From positions 58,800-122,799 of the forward strand of contig NZ_DATCQT010000018.1 in the NCBI RefSeq assembly GCF_036569345.1: 64,000 nt of DNA, in the 5' to 3' direction. The position numbers and the translations under genes were made by a program. Under the pieces are notes generated by a model. It worked only from the letters and a program-made list of their open reading frames with translations, did not search any database and had not been told where the DNA came from. Shown piece by piece: positions 53,287-62,912 of the stretch. Each line of letters opens with the position of its first letter. Position 1 is the first letter of the stretch. The stretch comes from Clostridium_AD sp036569345 (GTDB taxonomy: Bacteria > Bacillota > Clostridia > Clostridiales > Clostridiaceae).

Positions 53287-55482
53287 CATACTGCTTGGAT
53301 TAATATCTATACTAACCCGTATACTATTATAAATCTTTTTAACTAATTCATAAACTAAATTTTTAATTTCCTCAGCAATTGTTTCTTCAATGTTTCCTTT
53401 TATAATAATTTGCCACCTATAAAAATTCTTAATTTTAGATATCCCACAAGGACATGGTCCTAGTAATGTAATTTTATCATTATCTTGGATATTATATTTT
53501 AAATTTTCGCCAACATTTTGTATACTTTTTATTAACAAAGTTTCATCTTCGGAACTCATTGTTATGACTAAAATGCTTGTAAAAGGTGGATAGTCCATAG
53601 CTTTTCTCATCATTATTTCATTTTTATAAAAGCTATTATAATCATTATTCGCCGCATATTGTATTGTTAAGTTATCTGCACTATATGTTTGAATAACCAC
53701 TTTTCCTTCTTTACTGCCTCTACCTGCACGTCCTGAGACTTGGGTAAGCAGTTGAAACGTCCGTTCAAACGCCCTGAAATCAGGTAAATTAAGCGATAAA
53801 TCTGCAGCTATTACTCCCACCAAAGTAACATTTTCAAAATCTAATCCTTTAGCAACCATTTGAGTTCCAATTAAAATATCTGCCTGTTTGTTTTTAAATG
53901 TATTATATATATACTCATAAGAATTTTTTTTTCGTGTTGTGTCAAAGTCCATTCTTAGAGTTTTTGCACTTGGAAAAATCCTATTGATTTCTTGTTCAAT
54001 TTGCTCTGTTCCAACTCCAAAATATTTTACATAACTACTTCCACAACTAGGACACACTTTACTAATTCTTTCTTTCTCTCCACAATAATGGCATGTTAAG
54101 TATTCAGATGTATTATGGTAAGTTAATGAAATATCGCATTTTTTGCATTTGAAGACATAACCACATTTTCTACATGAAACAAAGGTTGAGAACCCTCTTC
54201 TATTTAAAAACAAAATTACTTGTTCGTTTTTTCTAAGAGAATCAATAATACCTTCATGTAAAGATTTGCTAAATATTGAACGATTATTATTCATAAGTTC
54301 TTCACGCATGTCAACGATTTCTACTTTTGGCATGGCTGCACCATCTGCCCTCTCATTAATAGTAATCAATTGTAATTCATTTATAGTAGCTCTATAATAG
54401 CTTTCAATAGAGGGTGTGGCTGACCCTAGTATTAATATGCAATCTTCTAGTTCACATTTCATATAAGCTATTTCACGAGCATCAAATTTTGGGTCACTAT
54501 CAGACTTATAACTTGCCTCATGTTCCTCATCTATAACAATTAACCCTAAATTTTCAAATGGCAAAAATATAGCTGATCTTGCTCCAATGGCAATTTTAAC
54601 ATTTCCGAGTTTCACTCTCATCCATTCGTCATATCGTTCACCATCTGATAGTCTACTATGAAAAACTGCTATATCACGTCCAAATCTACCTTTGAACCTT
54701 TCAACCATTTGAGGTGTTAAAGATATTTCAGGTATAAGTATTATAGATTGTTTATTCTCTTTTAACATATAACTTACCAAGTTCATATATATCTCAGTCT
54801 TTCCACTACCTGTAACTCCGTGCATCAGAAATTTTTTATGCTTTGAGTTCATTATAATATCCACTGATCTCTGTTGATTCTCATTAAGTATTTTTTCTTC
54901 ATACCTAGAATAGTCCTTTTGATTATACCTATTAATTATAATTTCTTTTGTCTCTAAAAATCCATGTTTAATCATGGTATTAATTGATGATAAAGATAAA
55001 TTAAACATTTTACTAAATTCATTTTTATTATATTTCATATTGTGTAATAACACTAATTCATAAATGTTTTTATAAGGTTCATTTGAAAATTTGCCTTCTA
55101 AATCCTTGCATATAGTTAATATAAACATCGTCTTCTTCTTTATACCTCTTGTAATACCTCTTGGAATAATAACTTTTATGCATTCTAAATATGTACAAAG
55201 ATACTTTTTTTTCATAATCTTTATAAGTTCAATATCAGTTATTTTAAGGAGTGGCATTTCATCACAAATACTTGTTATCTCCTTAATATTATTCACATTG
55301 TCACATTGCTTATACAATTCTAACACAAAAGCATCAATCGTCCTATTCCCTCTTCCAAATGGCACTTTAACCCTATATCCTAAATAAACGCTGCCTATTA
55401 AACTAATAGGTATTTTATATGTGAAAATCTTATCCACTTGAATCGAATCGTTATTCACCACAACTCCAGCATACTGATACAC
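53281..55482 (-). CDS. priA: primosomal protein N' (replication restart helicase PriA)
   Basis: Superfamily 2 helicase that reloads the replisome at stalled forks. Walker A MHGVTGSGKTEIYM, DEEHEASYK and the later helicase motifs (GTQMVAKGLDFENVTLVG) are present, with a zinc-binding insert of eight cysteines (CRKCGYVFKCKKC...CHYCG...CPSCG). It is 733 residues. The start is GTG after GGGTGATTAT. It follows coaBC after a gap of 128 bases that holds the coaBC terminator and a further inverted repeat. Confidence 0.96.
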   Translation of the reverse strand: MYQYAGVVVNNDSIQVDKIFTYKIPISLIGSVYLGYRVKVPFGRGNRTIDAFVLELYKQCDNVNNIKEITSICDEMPLLKITDIELIKIMKKKYLCTYLECIKVIIPRGITRGIKKKTMFILTICKDLEGKFSNEPYKNIYELVLLHNMKYNKNEFSKMFNLSLSSINTMIKHGFLETKEIIINRYNQKDYSRYEEKILNENQQRSVDIIMNSKHKKFLMHGVTGSGKTEIYMNLVSYMLKENKQSIILIPEISLTPQMVERFKGRFGRDIAVFHSRLSDGERYDEWMRVKLGNVKIAIGARSAIFLPFENLGLIVIDEEHEASYKSDSDPKFDAREIAYMKCELEDCILILGSATPSIESYYRATINELQLITINERADGAAMPKVEIVDMREELMNNNRSIFSKSLHEGIIDSLRKNEQVILFLNRRGFSTFVSCRKCGYVFKCKKCDISLTYHNTSEYLTCHYCGEKERISKVCPSCGSSYVKYFGVGTEQIEQEINRIFPSAKTLRMDFDTTRKKNSYEYIYNTFKNKQADILIGTQMVAKGLDFENVTLVGVIAADLSLNLPDFRAFERTFQLLTQVSGRAGRGSKEGKVVIQTYSADNLTIQYAANNDYNSFYKNEIMMRKAMDYPPFTSILVITMSSEDETLLIKSIQNVGENLKYNIQDNDKITLLGPCPCGISKIKNFYRWQIIIKGNIEETIAEEIKNLVYELVKKIYNSIRVSIDINPSSMM

Positions 55483-55528
55483 ATAATCACCCTTTTAATT
55501 TTATAATTTTCTTTAGGGGCATGAAAAT

Positions 55529-55578
55529 AAATAACAAGTCAAAGATACAAAATATACTAGCATACTGACTTGTTATTT
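55529..55578. repeat. 13-bp perfect inverted repeat in the priA leader
   Basis: aaataacaagtca (55529-55541) and tgacttgttattt (55566-55578) are exact reverse complements with a 24-base loop, just downstream of the coaBC terminator. Role unknown; it may be a second, weaker terminator or a structured leader. Confidence 0.75.
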
Positions 55579-55597
55579 ACTTGAATGTCCCTCTATA

Positions 55598-55623
55598 AAT
55601 AAAAAGCGCATTAGCGCTTTTTA
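55598..55623 (-). terminator. terminator containing the coaBC stop codon
   Basis: On the minus strand AATAAAAAGCGC-TAAT-GCGCTTTTTAT: the stem is built from the last coaBC codons (K, K, R), the TAA is in the loop, and T residues follow. Confidence 0.85.
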
Positions 55624-56801
55624 TTTATTAAATTAAACAATTCCCTAGCAATTTCTTTCTTAGACATTTTATCTATTGCTATAGGATCATTATCTTTGCT
55701 TAAAATAATCACTTTATTATCTTCAGTTCCAAAACCAACATCTGTTTTTGTTATATCATTGGCAACTATGTAATCCAAATTCTTTTTAAGTAGTTTTGCT
55801 TTTGCATTTTGGATTAAATCATTACTTTCTGCTGCAAAACCTACTAATATCTGCTTCTTTTTAAGTAATCCTAATTCTTTTAAAATGTCATTGTCACGTA
55901 CAAAAGCTAAATTCAATTCATTTTCATTTTTTTTAATTTTACTGTTAGAGTATACCTTAGGCTTATAATCAGATACAGCTGCTGCTTTTATAACTATATT
56001 ACTATCTTCATAATTATTTATTACAGAGGCCCTCATCTCATCATTGGTATTTATTCTTATTACATTTACACCGATGGGAGTTTTTTCATAACATGGACCT
56101 GATATTAGAGTTACAGTTGCCCCTCGATCCCTGGCTTCTCTCGCAATAGCATATCCCATTTTGCCAGAAGATCTATTTGTAATAAACCTTACTGGGTCAA
56201 TGGGTGCAATTGTAGGACCAGCAGTAACTAAAACCTTAGTACCAACCATGTCTTTTATTGGATATAAATTACTCATAATTATTTCAAAAATATCCTCAGT
56301 TTGTGCAAGTTTACCTTCCCCTATATCACCACAAGCGAGTCTTCCTGATGTTGGATCAATAAACTCGTACCCAAAATCCTTGAGTTTTTGAATATTACCT
56401 TGCAATATTGGATTACTGTACATATTAACATTCATTGCTGGTGCAAAAATCACTGGTGCCTTTGTTGCCATAATAGTAGTAGTTAACATATCATCTGAGA
56501 TACCATTTGCAACTTTACCAATTATATTAGCAGTTGCTGGTACTATAACAAACAAATCTGCCTTTTTAGCAAGAGATATATGTTGTAGTTCCCATGCCTT
56601 AGGTTCTTCAAACATATCTTGAATGACGATATTTTGGCTCAAAGTTTGAAAGCAAATGGGATTTACAAACTCTAAAGCAGATTTAGTCATGATAACATAT
56701 ACTTCAACGTTCTCTTTTTTAAGTCTGCTAATAACATCAAGAGCCTTGTATACTGCTATTCCACCTGTTACTCCAATAACTACGCTCTTTCTATTTTCCA
56801 T
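55611..56801 (-). CDS. coaBC: bifunctional phosphopantothenoylcysteine decarboxylase/ligase
   Basis: Steps two and three of coenzyme A synthesis. The N-terminal FMN flavoprotein domain (GVTGGIAVYKALDVI, PAMNVNMYSNP, SGRLACGDIGEG) is CoaC; the C-terminal Rossmann-like CTP-dependent ligase begins near residue 190 (VLVTAGPTIAPIDPVRFITNRSSGKMG). It is 396 residues. The ATG lies one base after the rpoZ stop. Confidence 0.96.
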   Translation of the reverse strand: MENRKSVVIGVTGGIAVYKALDVISRLKKENVEVYVIMTKSALEFVNPICFQTLSQNIVIQDMFEEPKAWELQHISLAKKADLFVIVPATANIIGKVANGISDDMLTTTIMATKAPVIFAPAMNVNMYSNPILQGNIQKLKDFGYEFIDPTSGRLACGDIGEGKLAQTEDIFEIIMSNLYPIKDMVGTKVLVTAGPTIAPIDPVRFITNRSSGKMGYAIAREARDRGATVTLISGPCYEKTPIGVNVIRINTNDEMRASVINNYEDSNIVIKAAAVSDYKPKVYSNSKIKKNENELNLAFVRDNDILKELGLLKKKQILVGFAAESNDLIQNAKAKLLKKNLDYIVANDITKTDVGFGTEDNKVIILSKDNDPIAIDKMSKKEIARELFNLINKKR

Positions 56802-56802
56802 A

Positions 56803-57021
56803 CTATTTTATTCCTTCTTTTGTGGTAATTGCTACAATAGCTCCTTCATAAATTTCATGTATAGCTATAGTAACAGGTTTGGTAGAATCTACATGTACAA
56901 GCGGGCTTTGACCCTCTATTATTTGTCTTGCTCTTTTTGATGTTGCTACAACCAACGAATACCTGTTGTCGACTTTTTCTAATAAATCTACTATTGATGG
57001 GTTTATCATTGAATTATTCAT
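56803..57021 (-). CDS. rpoZ: RNA polymerase omega subunit
   Basis: A 72-residue omega subunit that helps fold beta-prime and in many bacteria forms a ppGpp site. NPSIVDLLEKVDNRYSLVVATSKRARQI is the signature. The ATG has GGAGG nine bases before it, inside the end of gmk, so the two overlap by eight bases. Confidence 0.95.
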   Translation of the reverse strand: MNNSMINPSIVDLLEKVDNRYSLVVATSKRARQIIEGQSPLVHVDSTKPVTIAIHEIYEGAIVAITTKEGIK

Positions 57022-57625
57022 TACTAATTTCCTCCTTTAGAAAATCTCCATTCATTCTATCTACTCTACATCTTTCTGCAATAATAATACTTTGAATTTT
57101 TTCACAAGCACTATCTACAGTATCATTTACAACTGCATAATCATATTTGGATACAAAACTAATTTCTTTATGAGCAGATGTAAACCTTGTAATTAATGAT
57201 TCTGGTGTTTCACTGCCCCTATTTGTAATTCTATTTCTTAATTCCTCCATAGACGGTGGAAGAATAAAAATAAACAAACCACTTGGATATGCCATTTTCA
57301 CATTAAGAGCACCTTGGATATCTATTTCAAGTATTACATCACGTCCGCCATCTAATACTTTTAAAACTTCGGATTTAGGTGTCCCATAACAGTTTCCATA
57401 AACATGTGCATATTCAAGAAATCCTTTTAACTCAATTTGCTCATGAAATACCTCTTTAGTCATAAAAAAGTAATCCGTCCCATCTATTTCACCATTTCTA
57501 GGACTTCTTGTTGTGGCAGAAACTGACATCCAAAAATTATTTTTTTCAAGAAGAGCCTTGCATACAGTACCTTTACCAGCACCGGAAGGTCCCGAAATAA
57601 CAATCAGCTGTCCTGTTTTTTTCAT
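57014..57625 (-). CDS. gmk: guanylate kinase
   Basis: Phosphorylates GMP to GDP. The P-loop is SGPSGAGKGT at about 11-20, with TTRSPRNGEIDGTDYFF and EIDIQGALNVK following. It is 203 residues. The stop of remA and the start of gmk share one base (TAATG), giving tight coupling in the remA-gmk-rpoZ order. GTP supply and CodY sensing both depend on this step. Confidence 0.97.
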   Translation of the reverse strand: MKKTGQLIVISGPSGAGKGTVCKALLEKNNFWMSVSATTRSPRNGEIDGTDYFFMTKEVFHEQIELKGFLEYAHVYGNCYGTPKSEVLKVLDGGRDVILEIDIQGALNVKMAYPSGLFIFILPPSMEELRNRITNRGSETPESLITRFTSAHKEISFVSKYDYAVVNDTVDSACEKIQSIIIAERCRVDRMNGDFLKEEISNE

Positions 57626-57897
57626 TATTCCTCAACCTCATCTATACGTTCCTCATCTTTAACTGATAGTCTATGTGCAACAGTTTCAGGTTGAACAGCT
57701 GATAAAATAACATGATCGCTATCTGTGATAATAACTGCTCTGGTTCTTCTTCCATAAGTAGCATCAATAAGCATACCTCTATCTCTTGCTTCTTGAATTA
57801 TTCTTTTAATAGGAGCTGATTCAGGGCTAACTATGGCTACCAACCTATTTGCTGAAACAATGTTTCCAAAACCTATGTTTATCAACTTTATACTCAT
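57625..57897 (-). CDS. remA: RemA (DUF370) extracellular-matrix regulator
   Basis: A 90-residue DNA-binding protein. In Bacillus RemA activates matrix and osmoprotection genes by binding arrays of direct repeats. GFGNIVSANRLVAIVSPESAPIKR and DATYGRRTRAVIITDSDHVILSA are the family core. The ATG has GGAGGCACACG upstream. It lies between yicC and gmk, as in most Gram-positives. Confidence 0.93.
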   Translation of the reverse strand: MSIKLINIGFGNIVSANRLVAIVSPESAPIKRIIQEARDRGMLIDATYGRRTRAVIITDSDHVILSAVQPETVAHRLSVKDEERIDEVEE

Positions 57898-57911
57898 CGT
57901 GTGCCTCCTGT

Positions 57912-58787
57912 TTATTCTATGTTTTGTATTTGTTCTCTAATTTTTTCTATTTCACTTTTCATATTAATTACTGTATTTAAAATTTCTAAATCATTTGCTT
58001 TAGATGCTATAGTGTTTGTTTCTCTATTCATTTCTTGAATAATAAAATCAAGTTTTCTGCCAATTGGTTCATCTATTATTAGAGTTTCCCTCATTTGCTC
58101 TATATGACTATTTAATCGTACAATTTCTTCATCAATTCCAACTTTATCTGCAAAAATAGCAATTTCCATGGCAACTCTATTTTCATCAAATTCAACTTCC
58201 TTATGCAGTGCATTTAACCTTTGATTTAGTTTTTCCTTATACTCACCAACAACAAACGGTGCTCTTTCTTTAACCTTGTCAACTAAACTATTAATTAAAT
58301 TACATTTACTTATAAGATCCTTTAATAATTTTTCGCCTTCTCTTTCTCTCATAAAAAGAAGAGCTTCTAGCGCCTTTGTTAGTGATAATTCAATCTGATC
58401 AAAAGTTGAGACATCTTCTTCCTTTTGTTTAAGCGTTATTACCTCAGGCAATCTAGCTATATTACTTACTGATATATCGCCATCTAGATTATATTTGTCT
58501 TTTAAGGTTCGAAAGCAGTTTATATAACTTTGCGCCAATTTTTCATTCAAATAAGCCTCAACATCTTCCTTATCATAATTGACTTGAGTTACAAAAACAT
58601 CAAGTTTTCCTCTTTTTACTTTTTCACCAATTATCTTTCGAATTTTATCCTCAAAAGCTATTAAGACCCTAGGCATTCTTATATTAGTTTCAAAATATCT
58701 ATGATTAACACTTTTAATCTCTATTGTAAAGCTTTTACCATCTTTTTCAGAGTTTCCTCTCCCAAATCCGGTCATACTCCTAACCAT
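57912..58787 (-). CDS. yicC: YicC family endoribonuclease-like protein
   Basis: A 291-residue YicC protein (N-terminal YicC_N and C-terminal DUF1732). The start MVRSMTGFGRG, VNHRYFE and the C-terminal DFIIQEMNRETNTIASKA are hallmarks. The E. coli member is an endoribonuclease involved in RyhB decay; the clostridial role is inferred. I start at the ATG at 58787; upstream codons have no conserved residues. It heads the long operon, with a promoter at 58828-58857. Confidence 0.92.
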   Translation of the reverse strand: MVRSMTGFGRGNSEKDGKSFTIEIKSVNHRYFETNIRMPRVLIAFEDKIRKIIGEKVKRGKLDVFVTQVNYDKEDVEAYLNEKLAQSYINCFRTLKDKYNLDGDISVSNIARLPEVITLKQKEEDVSTFDQIELSLTKALEALLFMREREGEKLLKDLISKCNLINSLVDKVKERAPFVVGEYKEKLNQRLNALHKEVEFDENRVAMEIAIFADKVGIDEEIVRLNSHIEQMRETLIIDEPIGRKLDFIIQEMNRETNTIASKANDLEILNTVINMKSEIEKIREQIQNIE

Positions 58788-58827
58788 ACCAACGCATCCT
58801 TCCAATGTTCATTGTGAATCATTAATA

Positions 58828-58857
58828 AGTATACATAACTTTCAACCTAAATTTCAA
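58828..58857 (-). promoter_or_regulatory. promoter of the yicC-remA-gmk operon
   Basis: Minus strand: -35 TTGAAA (58852-58857), 18-bp spacer, -10 TATACT (58828-58833), about 40 bases before the yicC start. Confidence 0.7.
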
Positions 58858-59011
58858 GCTAAAATTATAAGTTTCCACTTTTATTACAATTTTTATTTTA
58901 AAATTATATTAAATTGTAATTTTTTGTATTCTAAAAATAACTCATCCTTATAATAAAATATTTCCTATATAATTTATATTATACCAATAATAATATTATA
59001 TCAATAATAAT

Positions 59012-60166
59012 TTAACCAATATATTTTTTTAGTGATTTTAAAGCTTCTTCAATAATAAGCTTATCTTTTGTAAGTGCTATACGGAAATAATCATATCCAA
59101 GTTTTCCAAAAACATTACCAGGAGTAACTACAATTCCATGATTAATTAATAATTCTTCACAAAATTCATTAGTAGTATAATTTTTTGGCGTTTTACACCA
59201 TAAATAAAAAGTGGCCTCAGAATCAAAAAAATCTATGTTTTTTTGTATCAAAACACTTTTCGCAACCTCTCGTCTTTCATCATATATCTTTCTTATGTTT
59301 TGAACATAATCACGTTCTAAATTGAGAGCTGCAATTGCTGCCTTTTGAATTGGAATAAATTGGCCAGAGTCACAATTACTTTTTATCTTTAAAATAGCAT
59401 TTATTACTTTAGCATTACCTACAGCATACCCTATTCTATATCCTGTCATATTGTAAGTTTTAGATAAAGTTCCAAACTCGATGTTTTGCCTTTTTACATC
59501 ATATTGCATGAGACTAATGGAATTCTTATCTACTTGAATCATTTCATTATATGCTGAATCATTGCATAAAACAATATTATTATCATAAGAAAACTTTACA
59601 ATACGGTTATAGAACTCACCACTCGCTACTGCACCTGTTGGATTATTGGGATAATTTATAAACATAAGCTTGCATTTACTAACGATTATTTCTGGAATAA
59701 CATTAATATTAGGCAAATATCCATTTTTTAGTGTTAAAGGTACAGTATATGGTATACAACCCCAGAGTTTAGAACAAATGTTGTAAACCGGATATGCAGG
59801 TTCAGGCACTATCACACAATCTCCAACATCACATACAGCTGGAATGATATTACTTATACCTTCCTTAGATCCTATAAGAATTATTACTTCCTCCAAATTT
59901 AAACTTACAGAATAAACCTGATTATAATATCTTATAACAGCTTCTTTCATTTCTACTAACCCATCGTATGGTGGGTAATTATTATACCTATCACCCTTTA
60001 CTCCTTCTATTAATGCATCGGTAATATTTGAATGAACTTGTAAATCTGGATCTCCTATACTAAGGTCAACTATTTTTTTCCCGGATTTAAGTGCTTTGTT
60101 CTTTATATCGTCTATTTTTTTAAAATGGTATTCCTCAACATTAGATAGTCTATTATTTATTTTCAT
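59012..60166 (-). CDS. PLP-dependent class I/II aminotransferase, DapL-like
   Basis: Fold-type I aminotransferase of 384 residues. LSIGDPDLQ near the N-terminus, NYPNNPTGA in the middle and the PLP lysine in TLSKTYNMTGYRIGY are clear. Overall it resembles the LL-diaminopimelate aminotransferase group (lysine and wall synthesis), but substrate residues cannot be judged by eye, so aspartate- or aromatic-type activity is not excluded. The ATG has GGGTGATATT upstream. It stands between the purine permease and the yicC operon with no shared pathway evident. Confidence 0.88.
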   Translation of the reverse strand: MKINNRLSNVEEYHFKKIDDIKNKALKSGKKIVDLSIGDPDLQVHSNITDALIEGVKGDRYNNYPPYDGLVEMKEAVIRYYNQVYSVSLNLEEVIILIGSKEGISNIIPAVCDVGDCVIVPEPAYPVYNICSKLWGCIPYTVPLTLKNGYLPNINVIPEIIVSKCKLMFINYPNNPTGAVASGEFYNRIVKFSYDNNIVLCNDSAYNEMIQVDKNSISLMQYDVKRQNIEFGTLSKTYNMTGYRIGYAVGNAKVINAILKIKSNCDSGQFIPIQKAAIAALNLERDYVQNIRKIYDERREVAKSVLIQKNIDFFDSEATFYLWCKTPKNYTTNEFCEELLINHGIVVTPGNVFGKLGYDYFRIALTKDKLIIEEALKSLKKYIG

Positions 60167-60275
60167 AATATCACCCTTTATACATTTTTTATATTATGAT
60201 ATTCAGGTGATACTTACTATGTTACAGTACTTCATTTAAAATAAATAAAGAAGAGTACCCATCGAATAGAATTTT

Positions 60276-60297
60276 AAAAAATCTACCTGATAGGTAC
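60276..60297 (-). terminator. terminator after the purine permease
   Basis: On the minus strand TACCT-ATC-AGGTA followed by GATTTTTTAAAATT. Short stem but a good T-run. Confidence 0.7.
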
Positions 60298-60356
60298 CAG
60301 TTTATCCACTTTATACTATTTTATTAAGTAGTATATCAATAATAAACATTTTAAAC

Positions 60357-61778
60357 TTAAGGTAATATTATAAATCTAATTATAAATAATGCTGCTAAAA
60401 CATAAACTATAGGACTTACTTCCTTGTGTCTTCCTGTTACAACTTTTACTATTGGATAAAAAATAATTCCAGCGGCTATACCATTTGCTATACTATAGCT
60501 AAAAGGCATTATTGCTATTGTAAAAAATGCTGGAAGTGCTTCTGTAAAATCGTCAAAATCTATTTTAGTCACTGCACTCATCATAAGGACTCCAACTATA
60601 ACAAGTGCAGGAGCAGTAGCTTGCGCCGGTACTATTCCTACGAGTCCACTAAAAAATAATGAACATAAAAACAACACACCTACTGTAGCTGATGTAAGGC
60701 CTGTTCTTCCGCCTTCTGCAACTCCTGCTGTGGATTCAACATATGTTACTACAGTACTTGTTCCCATAATTGCTCCCGCAGTAGTTGCTAATGCATCGGA
60801 CATCAATGCTTTGTTCATATTTTTTACTTTTCCATTCTCGTCAAGCATTTTAGCTTTTGTTGCTGTTCCTACAAGGGTTCCTATTGTATCAAACAAATCT
60901 ACTAAACTAAATGTTATTACAACCATTACTACACTCATTATTGCCGCAAATACACCCTTACCAGCTCCTGATCCTAAAAGACCCACAAAGTCAAACTTCA
61001 TAAATGTAGGTGCAAGAGATGGTGGTGCACTAAATACAGTAATTCCTGCAAGTTTAGTTATTCCAAAAGGAATTCCCACTATTGCACTTATAACAATTCC
61101 ATATAGTATAGATCCTTTTACTTTTTTAGCCATAAGTATTGCTGTAATAGTTATACCTATTAAGGTTACTAATGCACTTGGAGTTGTCAGTTTACCGAAT
61201 GTTACCAAAGTATCTGGACTTCCTACTATAATCCCACCACTTTTAAAACCGATAAGTGCTATAAACAGACCAATTCCTCCTGAGATAGCAAGTTTTAAAT
61301 TCTGTGGCAAGGCATCGACTATTTTTTCTCTTATTGAAGTAAGTGTTATTATTATAAATAAAATACCAGACATAAGAACCGCTGCTAGCGCTTGTTGCCA
61401 TGTGTATCCGAGTGTTAAACACACACTATATGTAAAGAAAGCATTTAATCCCATTCCCGGTGCCTGAGCAAAAGGCAAATTAGCATAAAATGCCATTACA
61501 AAAGTACCTACTGCTGCTGCAATACATGTAGCTGCAAACACTGATGCTACCACTGGGTCGTTTAGTGCAGTAAAAGCTGCTGCCCCATCTCCCTTTATAC
61601 CTGGCAGATTCATTCCTGCAAATTTTAGAATGTTAGGATTTACAAATATAATATATGCCATGGTTATGAATGTAGTTATACCCGCAAGTATTTCCGTTTT
61701 AACTGTTGTATTGTTTTCTCTTAGTTTAAAAAGTTTTTCAAAAATAGAATTATTATCATTGCCTTTTGCTGATTTCAT
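60357..61778 (-). CDS. NCS2 family purine permease (AzgA/PbuG type)
   Basis: A 473-residue membrane transporter with about 12-14 hydrophobic segments. EILAGITTFITMAYIIFVNPNIL at the N-terminus and GMGLNAFFTYSV and DLFDTIGTLVGTA are hallmarks of the AzgA-PbuG (COG2252) proton symporters for adenine, guanine or hypoxanthine. The exact purine cannot be told from sequence. The ATG has AGGGGAATAAAT upstream. The 5' leader is only about 70 bases and shows no purine riboswitch. Confidence 0.92.
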   Translation of the reverse strand: MKSAKGNDNNSIFEKLFKLRENNTTVKTEILAGITTFITMAYIIFVNPNILKFAGMNLPGIKGDGAAAFTALNDPVVASVFAATCIAAAVGTFVMAFYANLPFAQAPGMGLNAFFTYSVCLTLGYTWQQALAAVLMSGILFIIITLTSIREKIVDALPQNLKLAISGGIGLFIALIGFKSGGIIVGSPDTLVTFGKLTTPSALVTLIGITITAILMAKKVKGSILYGIVISAIVGIPFGITKLAGITVFSAPPSLAPTFMKFDFVGLLGSGAGKGVFAAIMSVVMVVITFSLVDLFDTIGTLVGTATKAKMLDENGKVKNMNKALMSDALATTAGAIMGTSTVVTYVESTAGVAEGGRTGLTSATVGVLFLCSLFFSGLVGIVPAQATAPALVIVGVLMMSAVTKIDFDDFTEALPAFFTIAIMPFSYSIANGIAAGIIFYPIVKVVTGRHKEVSPIVYVLAALFIIRFIILP

Positions 61779-61854
61779 ATTTATTCCCCTATTCTTTATT
61801 TTATTATAGTTTTGAATAATGATTAGTAATTTATCATAAAATTTTCATATAAAT

Positions 61855-61883
61855 ATAATATCAATAATACATAAGACCGTCAA
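61855..61883 (-). promoter_or_regulatory. promoter of the purine permease
   Basis: Minus strand: -35 TTGACG (61878-61883), 17-bp spacer, -10 TATTAT (61855-61860), directly after the asparaginase stop. Confidence 0.75.
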
Positions 61884-61898
61884 TGTAAACACGAATAT

Positions 61899-62912
61899 TT
61901 AAGCTTTATTCTCTTGTGAAATTCGTTTTTTATACCGTCCACGTTCAAAAATACATTTAATCTCTTTTATATCTGTTGTACTAGCAAGTGCAAGCATAAG
62001 TTTAATTCTAGCCTTTTGACCTGGCAAACTATCTCCAAAAATTACCCCAGCATTTCTTAGTTCCTTACCACCGCCTGGATACCCATAAGAATCTAATACT
62101 CTTCCTTTAAAGCATCTAGAAACTAAAACTACTGCCACCCCCTTTTGTATAGCTATTTTTACTCCCTCTGCCATAAGAGGTGGAATATTTCCTCTCCCCA
62201 TAGCTTCAATAACAATTCCTCTTGCACCTTGCTGAACACAAAAATCAATTAGCTTTGAATCCATTCCAGCACAGGCTTTTATTAAATCTACTCTAGTCTC
62301 TATATTTTTTGTATTAATGTGTTCTTTTTTCAAACTATCTCTATAGAATATCACTTCATTATTATCGATAATCCCTATTGGTCCAAACTCCGGGCTTTGA
62401 AAAGTATTTAGATGCATTGAATGTGATTTAGTAACCTCACCAGCGCAATTAAGTTCATCATTTAAACACACCAATACTCCCCTATTTCGAGCCTCTTCCG
62501 AAATAGCAGTACAAATTGAAGCTGATAAATTCGCTGGACCATCATATCCAAGTTCAGAACTATTTCTCATTGAACCTGTAACAATAACAGGCTTTGGATT
62601 ATCAATAGTTAGATGTAATAGATATGCTGTTTCCTCAAGTGTATCCGTACCATGGGTCACAACCACTCCACATATATCATCACGGCACAAGAACCCTTGT
62701 ATATATTCAGACAGTTCCATCATTAATTCAGGTGTAATGTGAGGTCCAGGTAAACTTGAAAAAGTATGCGATTCTATATGAGCATAATTTTCAATTCCTG
62801 TAACCATAGACATTATTTCCTCTCCACTTAGAGTCGGAACCGCGGCCTTTATTCTTGGATCAACGCTCATCGAAATTGTTCCTCCATTAAAAATAACCAC
62901 AACTTTTTTCAT
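61899..62912 (-). CDS. asparaginase
   Basis: L-asparaginase family enzyme of 337 residues that hydrolyses asparagine to aspartate and ammonia. The two active-site threonine motifs are FNGGTIS near residue 12 and VVTHGTDTLEET near 90; the mid-chain GSMRNSSELGYDGPANL and the GIVIEAMGRGNIP motif are intact. No signal peptide is visible, so it is cytoplasmic. The ATG follows GGAGAGATAATAC. It has no clear terminator before the permease promoter. Confidence 0.93.
   Translation of the reverse strand: MKKVVVIFNGGTISMSVDPRIKAAVPTLSGEEIMSMVTGIENYAHIESHTFSSLPGPHITPELMMELSEYIQGFLCRDDICGVVVTHGTDTLEETAYLLHLTIDNPKPVIVTGSMRNSSELGYDGPANLSASICTAISEEARNRGVLVCLNDELNCAGEVTKSHSMHLNTFQSPEFGPIGIIDNNEVIFYRDSLKKEHINTKNIETRVDLIKACAGMDSKLIDFCVQQGARGIVIEAMGRGNIPPLMAEGVKIAIQKGVAVVLVSRCFKGRVLDSYGYPGGGKELRNAGVIFGDSLPGQKARIKLMLALASTTDIKEIKCIFERGRYKKRISQENKA

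Noticed and set aside
60730..61467. 245-codon plus-strand open frame
   Set aside because: Exactly antisense to the purine permease. Its composition (Ile, Thr, Pro, Ala runs) is what the complement of a hydrophobic gene gives, and it has no Shine-Dalgarno site or motif.
61779..61898. Purine riboswitch before the purine permease
   Set aside because: The leader after the predicted promoter is only about 70 bases and lacks the paired loops and conserved core of the purine aptamer.
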